Shown here in pieces: positions 1-11,400 of a stretch of 64,000 bases of DNA. Under the pieces are notes generated by a model, which saw only the letters and a list, made by a program, of their open reading frames with translations, ran no database searches and was not told where the DNA came from. Every line of letters starts with the position of its first letter. Position 1 is the first letter of the stretch. The position numbers and the translations under genes were made by a program. The stretch comes from Lepidodermella squamata (taxonomy: Eukaryota; Gastrotricha): NCBI GenBank assembly GCA_047495785.1, contig JBLDXI010000034.1:62001-126000 (forward strand). The letters run 5' to 3'.

Positions 1-404
1 TTCCGGCGTGTGCCCGACCAGGTTGGAGAAGCGCTCGATTGGATAGATAAAATCCACGGTTGCTGGAGTCGGTCGAATGACCCAGGTACGGTGGGTCAGC
101 GTTTGAACGGCTCCTTTGTCGGCTGCTCCGCTGGGCAGACTCGCCATCATCCGGAACGCCGACGGTACGCTCTCCATCCGCTGACTTCTTCTCAAGGCCA
201 TCGGCTCCAATTGGTCGGACTGCAGCACAACTACTTGCGTTTGCTGAAAGGATGTCTCCAATCCGCCGACAATGGTGATGGTGCCATCTTGGTGGCGGAC
301 GGGAGCAGCCACATTGGCTGCTTCTAGGCCATATTCGCCGTAGGAAACACCAGATTGTTCCGAGCTGCCGCTTGTTGCGTCGGTCGACGCCGGACTCTCT
401 CGCA
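1..404 (-). CDS. Partial open frame leaving the left window edge
   Basis: Read on the minus strand, a frame starts with ATG at 404 and stays open to base 1 (about 134 codons). The product is hydrophilic and polar-rich, beginning MRESPASTDATSGSSEQSG, with no signal peptide, membrane segment or Cys motif that I recognise. The codon mix and the length without a stop make it likely to be real coding sequence. It could be the start of a cellular gene or of a retroelement structural protein. A palindromic MITE lies immediately upstream at 437-621. I do not recognise the family. Confidence 0.4.
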
Positions 405-436
405 TGGGTACTACGATTGCCCTCGGCCGGATGTTC

Positions 437-621
437 ATATCGTTAGCGGCGCGCCAAAACAACCACTTTACTATTTATAGATTTTACATGGATAGTACGA
501 TCGAGAGTAGAAAAAAATCAGTGCTCAAATGGCCTATCGTACTCTATCATTACGTTCGGCGACTTCAAGTACGATCGAATGAATCATCTAAGTGGTTGTT
601 TTGGCGCGCCGCTAACGATAT
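437..621. mobile_element. Palindromic MITE, family A, copy 1
   Basis: The segment begins and ends with perfect 32-bp inverted arms (437-468 and 590-621), rich in a GGCGCGCC core, around a 121-bp centre. There is no coding capacity. The right half (551-621) is repeated in inverted and diverged form at about 35022-35110, which shows that it is dispersed. The class of the parent transposon cannot be told from the ends. Confidence 0.75.
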
Positions 622-1287
622 GCTTAAACACAAAATTATAAATGATGTAGTTTGCTTAAATAACCTGGCGATCGTCCCCAGAGACGTCGCATTTCGCTGC
701 TTATAGAGCTGCATACGGTATTTGGCTGTTTTCGTCGAAACACCTTTTTGGCGCGCGTCATTGGTTCGTAAACAGTGCGAAATCAGTAACGTTTACTGGC
801 CATTAGCTTAGGCATTAAAATTAGCTATGCTTTTAACCCACGACCCGAGCGAAGCGAGAAATTGTTCGATTTTTTCTGTAAAAAAGGGTTCCAAACCCTC
901 CTGAAATTGACTTTTTAGAGTCGCTACTTTTATTTTAGTTCTTTCCATTTTCTTCCTATTGTCACATACCTAGTTATTTGGCTCAAATAAGAGCTCTTTA
1001 CTTACGCCACGTCTTAAATTCTCGAAACTAAGAAAAATGTCAAATTTGCCGTTTTTGTAAACATATTTGAAAAGCTGGCTAGACGCGGCAGTGTTCTTAG
1101 TCATAGATTGCGCCAGATCCATGAGCAATGCTGGATTTCTAAAACAAACGTTTTTACCGCCGGCCATTTTGACGGCTGGCAAGCAACAAGCTCGAAATCC
1201 AAAAATTGAGTAAGACAAATTTCATTTCGGTATCAATCAATTCAAGATGCTAATAAGCAATGCTGGAACTGACAGGATGGCAAGGCA
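622..1287. other. No gene seen; holds one short repeat motif
   Basis: No supported coding region. The stretch holds one copy of the motif CGAGCGAAGCGAG (846-858), which recurs near 1388, 58956 and 59187. Minus-strand frames here show no recognisable domain. Confidence 0.5.
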
Positions 1288-1610
1288 ATTGTTAAAAAAT
1301 GGTTTCTACGCAACTACTAGTAGGGTCGATAGTCGAACCTTTAATTAGCCACCGTTGCATAATCCCCTTACAAACTTAAACCTGAAGGCGAGCGCAGCGA
1401 GCTTTAGCTGACGATATTTTTGGCGATTTTAGTGTCAGGAATAACCGGAAAATGCTTAAAAACTCGGCATCCATCGTCCTCACAATGGGTGTTTTCTAAT
1501 TACTTTGGTTCTTTAATGGATTTCACAACTCCAATTAAATTTTGAAATTTTCTCACGCCAGACCGAGCTGGGGTGTCGCGACACCCCAGCACCCCTGTAC
1601 TTCGCACCCT
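1288..1610. repeat. Left copy of an inverted repeat pair with a 24-bp palindrome
   Basis: Two blocks, 1288-1341 and about 1555-1610, match the reverse complement of 9220-9335. At the right-hand site the blocks are nearly contiguous, so this copy carries about 215 extra bases. The second block contains a perfect 24-bp palindrome at 1570-1593 (GCTGGGGTGTCG followed by its complement). The 215-bp insert contains a CGAGCGCAGCGAG motif. Confidence 0.7.
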
Positions 1611-1645
1611 GTTCGTAAATGTTGTCATGGCTTCGGTGTTGCCTT

Positions 1646-2231
1646 TCACACCCCATCTGTTAGGCACTTTAGGAGCACAAATATGATAATTGAGCTAAGG
1701 ATGACCACAACAATGATACTCGCTCCCCACCAAGTTATCCCGGAATTGGTCATTTCAGGTGTAATTTCAAAAATTTGACACGATTTGACCATGGTGTGTC
1801 TAGGCAGCTCAATTTTTGAAGAATTAGGCTGCATTAACATGTTTTTCCCGATGATAACAAAGGTCGAGGCGCTAAAACTGCCGTTGATGATATTGGCGTC
1901 ACCTTCGACTTGTAGCATTTCGTGATTACCGTATCCTATTGTGCCTGTCGCCAGAGTAATCAGTGTGGCTGATAGCAATTTGAGTGCAAAGCTTGTATGA
2001 CTTACGTACGAAACCATTGTCGCCTTTGCTAGCCAGAAAGTGGTGTTGTTGAGCTGTATCCATGGTGGTAGATTATCGCAGAAGTTGGCTGTTGCTTTGC
2101 ATATGTTGAGTTGACTTGTTTCGTTCGTCGGATGCATCCAGTTGACCATAGTTAGACTCGTATATGCTTCCCAGGGGCATATTATTGCTTCATGTTTTCG
2201 ATGGCACTTGTTGAGATTAGCATTGAGTATC
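1646..2231 (-). CDS. Membrane glycoprotein-like exon with a C-terminal transmembrane segment
   Basis: The minus frame is open from a possible acceptor (AACAG near 2233) through an ATG at 2149 to a stop at 1646. It encodes several N-glycosylation sequons (NETS, NNTT, NGS), a few Cys, and a strongly hydrophobic helix about 30 residues from the end (WWGASIIVVVILSSIIIFVL), followed by a short cytosolic tail. This is a type I membrane topology. Retroelement envelope proteins end this way, and an unrelated Env-like region lies at 21-22 kb, but I see no diagnostic Env motif. It may instead be the last exon of a cellular membrane protein. No polymerase or LTR lies beside it. Confidence 0.4.
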
Positions 2232-2249
2232 GGAGACTGTTATGCCAAG

Positions 2250-4086
2250 ACACAGCCCTCTGATAAAATCGTGTAAAATTTTGGATATTTTTCCTCTCTA
2301 CTTTAAGGAAGATGACTATAGTGTCATCTCTCCATTTTTACTCTTTACAAATCTTTACACAGCTATAGATTGTGAAGACGGACAGTTCAGTTCTAGCAGC
2401 CTTGTGAAAGGTAGGCTGGTAGCAATAATTTTCGCTTGGGTTTTTATCGAGAAATTTAATGTTGGGCGACTACGATTAATATTCCACACTTCTCTATTAT
2501 TTTTCAAATTATTTATAAATTAAAAATTGATCTGAGATTATCTTGACGTGAGAAAGTTCAATTGTGGTGACTTCGATGGTTTTGCGCTAAAACAGACCGA
2601 TAGGCTGCATTCTGATATACGCCCATAAAAACTGTGCGGAGTATATGCGAGTATATGGTTATACACAGGGCTAATAGCATTTTGGTGCATGCACAAGAGA
2701 ATGCACTCAGACGAGAGCGATCGATTCTTCCGCAGTAACATGGTATATTTGCGCATTTTGTTCTCTTGTTTTTTCATTTTTATCATCATTCTTTCTTAGA
2801 TCTCCCGCATCATTTTTGCTGAAAGTAGGACATTGAAAGCATGTGCTTTAAATTACCCACGATTTTAGTAATTCTGACCTGGTCTGTTCATGGGACGGAG
2901 TAGGAATGTTTTCCATAGTTGTCCATTTTAAATCGCAGCAAAATTTTCTTCTAGAATGATTAGAATCTCCGATAGATTGATAGAGGCTTCTTATCAGATT
3001 CTTTAGGAGTTTAGTGAAATCTGAGCTTACCACAAAGTTAAACTCCTCTGTTTTGAGGTTTCAGCAAAAATAGGGTAGAAAGGTTGTTTCGGCTGAGATT
3101 CCGAAAGTGGCTGCTGGCTACTCTGTTAGGAAAATATTCCATTATTTCGTTGTTGTGGCGTTTATCAAGCTGATAATGTGGTTTGGGCCCCTGGATAATT
3201 TGAAACTATCGCCCTTTTCCTCAAACAACCACCTCCAAAACACAACACAACTTCTGATCAAAGATAGAAAGCCAAGTTTGTCGGTTTGGGGCTCAAACTC
3301 CACCTAGAACTTGACAGCTACTTCGACGGAAACTATAGACTTATCGATCGTGCGTGAATCCTACAATCTACTAACGGTCGAAGGTCGAAGCCTTACGAAC
3401 AATCGAAACAGTCTCTTAATTAGATCTAACCAGAAGTACTCTTTATTGCCTTTTAAAATTTAGCATTTGGTATCAGACGCATGCCATCTTCACAATGCTT
3501 AGGAGCCGACTATTCCCATTCATGATTGCTTTGGCCGCTGAGTAGCCACATCTTTACCATATATTACCGGTGAATGGCGGCCCATTCCAGAAGGGAGGAT
3601 TTGCTTGGCGGTTTCACGCTTCCTGTCAACCCTTCCTGTCAGCTTGATAAACGCCGCATTCAATGCATGGATGATTGATGTTGCGGTTATTGGGATTGAA
3701 CACGGTGATTTTGAGATGCCTAGGCCGCTCGATCACATGCTACTTAATTGGTTAAAACTAACGCGATTTATTGGAATTTCTGGTTTATGTTTTGGCTGAT
3801 TATGACCTTTCACAGCAATATACAAAGTGAACCTATCGCTTTGTTATGATATTTACAACTCCCGATTACTGGCCACTTTAACTTCCATCTTTACTCAGTT
3901 GGGCAATCTTTCATCGGTAGCTGTAAATCTGAGGTCATACAGCCTTAGGTCAAGAACAGAACTTCTCAGATTGGCAATTCGGCTTTCGACAACTCCCTGT
4001 TTTCTATCCTTGACATTTTAATTTATGACGCTTGTCATTTAGGACTGAAGCATTCAACGTTTCATTTTTAACAACGATTTGAGCTG
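2250..4086. other. No gene seen
   Basis: AT-rich sequence with only short frames lacking recognisable domains. It may include the left end of the transposon carrying the 4087-5975 transposase, but I did not find convincing terminal inverted repeats. Confidence 0.4.
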
Positions 4087-5975
4087 ATGACTGATAACGA
4101 CCATTGGCTGAAACAGTTTCCTCCGAGGATAGTGGATTCTAGACACCGCCCATCCAAACAAGCGATGGAAAGAAAACGCAAGCGCAACTCTGGGAAACCC
4201 TACCGTCAGTCAGATAAAGGGGTTAGCGCTAAGTTTAATTCCGGTCGTAAGCCTGTTTACTTCAAGTGTGGTTGCTGGCGTAAATGCTCCTTGAAATTCA
4301 ATGAAAATTCAGTCAAACAATGCTTTAACACTTACTGGTCCCGAGCATCTATCGACGCTAGACGAGCATTCATCAACCGTTACGTCAGTTATAAACAGAA
4401 ACGAGAGAATGGTCCTCGAAGATTTGATTATTACTTACCAGGCAACTACTTGGCAACCCCTTCGCCTTCACAATCTAGGGACTCAATCGAAGTATGCAGG
4501 TCTTTCTTTCTGAAGGCGCTCGATGAAACTCGCGCTTTTATAAACACAACTGTTGAGAAAAAAGTCGAAGACGGCTTCTACATCATACCAGATCAACGCG
4601 GTCGCCATAAGCCGCCGAATACCACCAGCGATAATTCTTACAAATTTGTTTATCAGCACATCACTTCTTTGGAGCGATTAGACAGTCATTATGCGAGAAG
4701 TCAAACTAGCAAGCAATATCTCGGGTCCGCGCTCAATCTGAAGGAAATGCATCGAATGTACTGCATAGCACACCAAAACTGGGCTCTGCGTACTGATGAG
4801 AAACCCGTCAAATACGCTACTTACCGATCCATATTCAAGAGATCTTTTCCCAATCTCGCTTTCAGTCATCCGAAGAAGGACACCTGCAAGAAATGCACAC
4901 GATTTGCGACTTTGCCGGATGAACTGTTCACCCATGAAGTGATCGTGGAGAAACGGAACCACGAATCCAACAGAGACGCTGCAAGAGATGCCAAGAATGC
5001 TGACAAAATTCTAGCAAAACAGTCGAAAGGATTGATCTTGTGCATCCAGTTTGATATGCAGTCAATCCTCGAAAGCCCTTGCTGCTCGATAATGTACAAA
5101 AAAAAGTTCCACACCTCAAACCTGACTTTCTACGATACTTCATCAAAAGATGTCTACTGTTTCATGTGGGATCAAACAGAAGGGGGTCGTGGGACGGATG
5201 AAGTTGGTTCATGTCTCTATAAATTCATCACTGAAATGATTCCTGACGAAGTTGAGCAGTTGATTCTATGGAGCGACAGCACTGGAAGCCAAAACAAATC
5301 TCAGTACATTGTCAACGCTTTATTCGCAGCCTTGTCCAATTCCAAAGGTAATCTCAAAGTCATCGATCACAAGTTTTTCGAGCCGGGCCAATGGAATGTG
5401 ATTCCGTGCATGCCATCATTGAAAGGGAAGCTAAGAAACGAGTCAACATCAGCTATTCAAAGGAATGGAGAGAAATCGTGGCCGCGTCGCGGAAGGCTCC
5501 GATTGATGCTGATCTGAGACTCGAAGTGTACGGCGAGGAAACACCAAACCGCTTGAAAGTGAAACCATACAGCATAACTGAAATGCAATTTGCAAGCTTC
5601 TTCAGCTTTGACAAGTCACCAAAGTTCGCTCAGTATTTGCAAGACGAACAGAAAAATGATGTTAAATGGTCGGAGCCATGTTGGTTCAGATACGAGAAAG
5701 ACTACCCTAATTATCTCCAAACCAAGAAAACTTTAGACTTGGCTTTTCATACTTTCGTCGCTAAGCGCTACAACAAAGACGTCATTTTGTTTCCTTTCCA
5801 ACTTGTTCAAAAATACGAAAAGCGATTGCCGATCGAATCCAGTCTTAAGAAGGATCTCATCGAAATGGTCAACAAAGGCACCATTCCAGAAGCTTATCGC
5901 TCAGTCATAATGGCTTACGAAGAAGACGCAGACAAACCTACTGCTTGTAGCATTGACGCTAAACCTCCGCCGTGA
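4087..5975 (+). pseudogene. DDE-type transposase-like protein, one frameshift
   Basis: Two overlapping frames (4087-5517 and 5391-5975) form one protein of about 630 residues. The N-terminal part is basic with a Cys-containing segment (FKCGCWRKCSLKF). The central part has HPKKDTCKKC, a likely zinc site, then an RNase-H-like core with FDMQ and LWSDSTGSQNKSQY, the two expected acidic strands. The second frame starts with MECDSVHAIIERE, giving a further acidic cluster, and ends in a basic helical tail. This pattern (FDxQ, SDxxxxQN, ECDSxHAxIE) is shared with widespread transposon-derived proteins of insects and other invertebrates; I do not assign a superfamily. The frames change near 5388-5394 by one missing base. 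A degenerate C-terminal relative lies at 45473-46190. Confidence 0.7.
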
Positions 5976-7826
5976 CATTACGCCGTCGAAACTTGGATGG
6001 ATATGACTACTTGAAAGCGTTTCAAAATTATTAAAACAAGCTTATTGTTGAGAGTTTGAACTGTGTTTTACTCGAGCTGTCTAGGAACGATTCAGTCCAT
6101 GAGTTTCTGAAACGTTTCCTCCATGATTATCTCGGAATTCCCAGCGCAGATACCTCAGAATGACCGCAGTATCGAAGATATTTGTTGGTCATTATTTGTC
6201 CAGTACGTATATTTTTTCACACAGAATAAAATGGGCTATATCTTACTACATGTGTGCGTAGTACTATTTATAGTGCGTAGTACTCTGGATAGGAATTTTT
6301 TCATTGGCTCCTTATAGCGCAAAATCATCGACTTCAGCTTGATTAGATTTTTCATTTTTTTTTCTTGGATTAATTTCCTTTCATAAGCTGGTGATGATTC
6401 GTGAAAACACACTCGCGAATATCCATGTTACGTTGTGACATTTTATTCGAAGGCCATTGGGATCAGAAATATCAAGCTTCCAACTTCTAACAAGCCTCGC
6501 TAACATTTTTCCTAATTTTTGGCAATTCTGATTTATTTCTTTAAAAATACGGCAACCACACCTTGTTATTCCTGGTGGTTTTGACAATCATACCCTATTA
6601 GGTGATTTATTCAATGCAGAGATATTCTTTATAAATTCTATCTGTGATTGATTTCAAATCGAATGTAAAATCAGCCAAGCGTGACTGAATTACTTTTTGG
6701 ACCATGTTGAAGAAGTTGAAACTGAACATTTCAAGATCATGAATTTTCCACTTTGAGTTGGATGCATTATTATCTCAGGCTGCTAAATTTTGTAAGGTCT
6801 CGCTTGATTCCTCAGCTAGCTGTTGCTCAAATAATTCGAAATTGAAATATTTCTCCGTTTATAGGAATCTATTCACATCTCCATTGGCAATTTCCTATCG
6901 CAAGCCGAAAATCGGTCGATTCAACTTCAGCCAAAATCCCGTCAATCAAGGATGTCTCGATATCACCCAGAGCTGTCTTGAGGAATCCGCCGAAAGTGGA
7001 TCTAACTCGATTCGCCCAGCTTCGAAGACCAGCATTTTGTCAAATCCACCAGAGTGTAATCGCTCGTCTTGTTACATCACAAATTATGCTGCACGTCCGC
7101 CCGAATTTTCTCAGACTTTGTCGAACTTCAAACTCGACTGTTCGATGCTTCGTAACTCATCTCGCAACTCTAGTTTGATTGTGATCCATTTTTAGCTCGA
7201 ACTGCCTTTAAACATGACGAATCAATAAAATTCTCATAATTTTACTCAATTTCCTTCAAAAAGCCTCGATTTTGCTCTATGAAGCCTTAGCAAATTCTTG
7301 CATGAAACATCACTTGGGTTCATTTCCTTCAGTTTTCAGTTATTCTTGATCGCTGGAACCAGCTAGTTCCATTTTAGAACCTTCAGTAACCTGGTTTGAA
7401 GTGACAAGCAGGTAGAATAAGCACATCTCCGACTGCTGCCATGAAAAACCGGCTCTAAAATGCATAAAAACACCGAGTTCAGACCTCGGTTTGCTGGTTG
7501 AACCTCAAACACGAGAATTTTTACGGCGGCGTCGCCTGTTGCCATGGAAACGGCTAGTCAAGGTCGCGTTACTATAATTTTATTTTTCCGATAACTATTT
7601 TGATGAGATAAAATTATTTTTAAGAATTAACAGCGACTTCATTAACAAAATTTTGCGTAAAATAAATCCCACTTTTGTAGGAAAAACAGGCTTCGCTATG
7701 CTAAATTTTGTACATCTTTTGTTTTGTTATTATCAAACTTTGAAACGGATTGAAACATGACTCGAACTTTTTGTTATCGTGCTCTCAACTTTGGGATTTA
7801 TGCACTTGAATGAATAAATAAATAAG
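5976..7826. other. No gene seen
   Basis: AT-rich, short frames only. No recognisable coding or RNA feature on either strand. Confidence 0.4.
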
Positions 7827-8187
7827 CTGCCAAAAAAGACTACGAGATCCGATATTCGGATCCAAATCCTGGGTCTGTCTAAATCTCTTTCATTTCGAGT
7901 CAACGATGCGTCGCAGGGCAAAATGCCTGACAGCAAAATGCCTGCCATGACCCGGCGATTCTTTTGACACCGAGTTCGGGGTCAAGTATTCAAGAAACGT
8001 ACAGAAAACAACTTGTAAAAACAGTGAAATTTCGATTGTTGCGGCATAATCTGGGTCTAATTCTGCTTAGCCCCAATTCTTGGGTCCGATGTCTGCCTCT
8101 AACATAATGTTTCGACGTTATTTCACAAGCATTGTAAAGACCTTGTGGCTCCAAATTAAATATCGGATCTCGCAGTCTGTTTTGGTA
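7827..8187. mobile_element. Inverted-repeat element, family C, copy 1
   Basis: The ends are inverted repeats of about 27 bp with few mismatches (left CTGCCAAAAAAGACTACGAG, right its diverged complement). The interior includes a block with GACCCGGCG and a TTTTGACACCGA motif that is repeated in inverted orientation at 52690-52960. No coding capacity. A related right end lies at about 53340-53398, so this is a dispersed family. Confidence 0.6.
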
Positions 8188-8449
8188 AGTGTTGAAGCAG
8201 CTTGAGGATGCTTTATTCAATAAATTTAAGAATTGAGGTCTCCACTAACTTTTAATCAAAGAGCGACATATTTAATAGATTAACATAATATTATATTCAT
8301 TAATATAACATTATATTATATTAAGTCAATAGAAGAAAAGTCCAATCAAACACTGTTTCAGAAGATAATATACCAAGTCTTGAAAATAAAGTCATATTCA
8401 GTTGTTCTAGTTGAGTAGTTCTGTGTATTTGAATGATTTGAGACGGTGA

Positions 8450-11400
8450 CTACAGAGTAAAGCAGGCAAATGGATCGTTGAACGGGCCGCCAATCTGGTT
8501 CTAGAGCACATAGAAAACGACATGTCGATATATTGGGATAGACCACGAGATGAAACTGACCTCGCCAGATCGGCACTTTCCGCGGCGACATTCATACGAA
8601 TTCGAGCCCGTAAAACAGCGATAGTAGTTCTGTTAGGATAATGATAAAATCCCATAATCTCAGATTTGAAGTTGCGTCTTTACCTTGTAGGAGCTCTTAT
8701 GGTTGCAAACGAGCAGATTACGGCTGAAATATTGGTAGCCATTGAAGTTCGGACTCTAGATTTATAGACATTTCGAAAATTTACATTACAGAATTTATCG
8801 CGGCCAAAGAAACTCACGACTGTCGTCTCGTTTGCCAAGCACTTCATGCTACCGGCTATGCATCGGAATCCTGTTTGGCTCACGCATTTTCTAGCGGGCT
8901 GAAAGCAGTAAACAATTTAGTGGAGAATGCGAAGACAGCGAGAGAAACAACGGTCTTGAGAATTTTAATCTTACCCCTAGATTGCATCTGCTCAGCGGGA
9001 ACGTCACGGTCAATCCGCCGAGTTGTTCCTCCCCAGGCTGGCACGATTTGCGACAGGCTTCAAATTCCTTTGTCACCGTGTTGATGCAACGTGCTCGTAC
9101 TTCCTCCTTAGGCGGCTGATCCACCGTAACTGCAAAATAGGAATATTGCCTGAAAGAGCTCGAAGTAATAGTCCCCCAAAAGCCTGGCTCTATGGAATAA
9201 TATTTGAAGCAAGCCCTTCCAGGGTGCGAAGTACAGGGGTGCTGGGGTGTCGCGACACCCCAGCTCGGTCTGGTTCAAGTCAAGGTTCGACTATCGACCC
9301 TACTAGTAGTTGCATAGAAACCATTTTCTTGAACAATTTTCCGCATCATCTCATTTATATAATTGCATTGCCATTTTTTTGAGAATTCAGGGTGAATTTT
9401 AAATAAATCGCCTGCTTCGCTCGTAAGTGGGGTCCAAGTTACTGGTAATGTTCAATTTTTGTGTTGCTCAATATTAGGAACACACCAGCTCGAAAATCCT
9501 ACTTCGCACACTGAGCCCTTCGAACCCTGAAATCTAAGAAATCAAAGTGCAACTTTGAAAGTAAGGTCAAAATGAAACTCAGTCCTATGTTTAGGTGAGA
9601 ATGGGCCCAAATGGCCAGCGGAGTGATCACTCCATTCTCTATGGATACAAGCTAGAATGCGAGAATGGGTTTTTACCTAACTTTGGCGGTGCGGTGCAAG
9701 GAGACAGTGCCGGCGGATTCCCAGCGAGGCAGACGAGCCCAGCCCCGTTACCCAAATTGCGACATGCCTTTCCGGATTCCACGCGGCTGCCACGAGGGAA
9801 CAACAGCTTCGAAAAGTTCTTGCCGACTGTGTCCCAGTCCAGGCAAGGTCCGTTCGAGATGCTGGTCGCGGTTTCCGAGCCTTCGTAGTCGTAGGCACTC
9901 TGCGTGATGATCGACTCGCGGCTCAGATTTGAGGCGGCAACGCCGGGGCAAGTCGCGTAGACCATGAGACGTACCAGGACGCAGCGGCTTCGAAGCTCCC
10001 ATTATCCGGGTTTGCGTAAAAAATCACGTGATGTGTTTAGCACAAGTGTGCATAATAATGACTTTCGATGGCAAATTTTTTATTGAATATGAAATTAATT
10101 TGCCATCGAAAATAAAAATTATAATTGAAAACAAAATAACAGATCTTTTCGCGACCCCGCCGTTTTCTTTAAGATCGAGATCTTCAGGCCACTGCAAAAA
10201 ACTGATCTTTGCGTAAAAACGTGATTTTCATGAATGAGATTTTTTGCTGGTCGCAGAAGAAAAATAACGATAGCTGCTAATGAGGTTATTTTTAGCCACG
10301 ACGACCTTTGGACCTTATTAAAAAATAACACAAAAATCAGGCATCTAAATCGAGGCGCTGCGTCCTGGTACGTCTCATGGCGTAGACAATCAGTTTAAAG
10401 CCTCCTCGAGGGGTTGTGCCTTTGGATCGAAAATACACCATCGCTTGGCTCTTGTCCGTTACGAAAACCCGGCCGCTGTTAACCCCACAAGCGCAAAACC
10501 TGAGAAATAGCGAATCGCTTCATCCTTGAGTTGAAAATACAAAAGTAGGTGTCATACTTGAAGCCAGGATATCCTTCGGCGCCAAAATCGCGAATGATGA
10601 CGTAGTCTTCACACGCCTTAGTGACTGATGAGAAGGAAAAATATGTAGAAGGTTGAATGGCTTTTTCATCAACAAAAAGTAACTAACACTGTAAACAGGG
10701 CATCTTAGGAGGCTCTTCGAAGGCAAAAATCAATCCACTGGTCGAGTTCTGTTAATTGACGAAATTTAAACCATAAAAGTGTTGAAAATAGGAAGTCACT
10801 CACAGTTGAGACAAGCCATGAACATGAACTGCCAGCAGTGTATTGGCCTGGGTAATTGGGCGACACGATCGTAGAGGATTTGCATGGCGTCACCGGCAAG
10901 AGACCGCCGCAGCTGTTGGGTGGAATAGCCGGGGCGAAGGTGTCACAGAAATCCCCTCCGAATCCGTAGGGACAACGGCATTTTTCGCACCATTGCGTTG
11001 GGTCGGGATAGCCGCCGTTTTGGCACGTCAGAGTTTGGCATTTCGTGAAATTATCTGAAACAACATAGATACAAATACAAAGAAGTAAGGGTTGATTTTG
11101 ATTGATTCGGGAGGGGGGGCAACTTTAGGACGCAAATAAAAAAAATAGAATCCAATGAGACGGCTCCCACAGCAAAATCCGAAGAAACTCACCAAAACAT
11201 TTGTACTGGCGGTTCAACTGCAGAATGTCGTAATGCGACAATCGGTCCATGCTGCCGATGAACATAAGTTGGCGCAAATCGGGCGGCTCAATGGCGGCTA
11301 CATCGCCTGTGTAGCTGTTTTGGTCCGAAAGTAGCGTATCGTAATCGAGAGGCGCATCCGGTTGTTGGAAGCTCCAGTCATAGCCAAATGCGTTCATCAT

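Noticed and set aside
10-327. Plus-strand frame of 105 codons
   Set aside because: It is the antisense of a longer minus-strand frame (404 to 1) with better coding character.
6758-7195. Plus-strand 145-codon frame
   Set aside because: Ser/Asn/Cys-rich composition without a motif or second copy; overlapping frames of similar length on the same strand point to chance.
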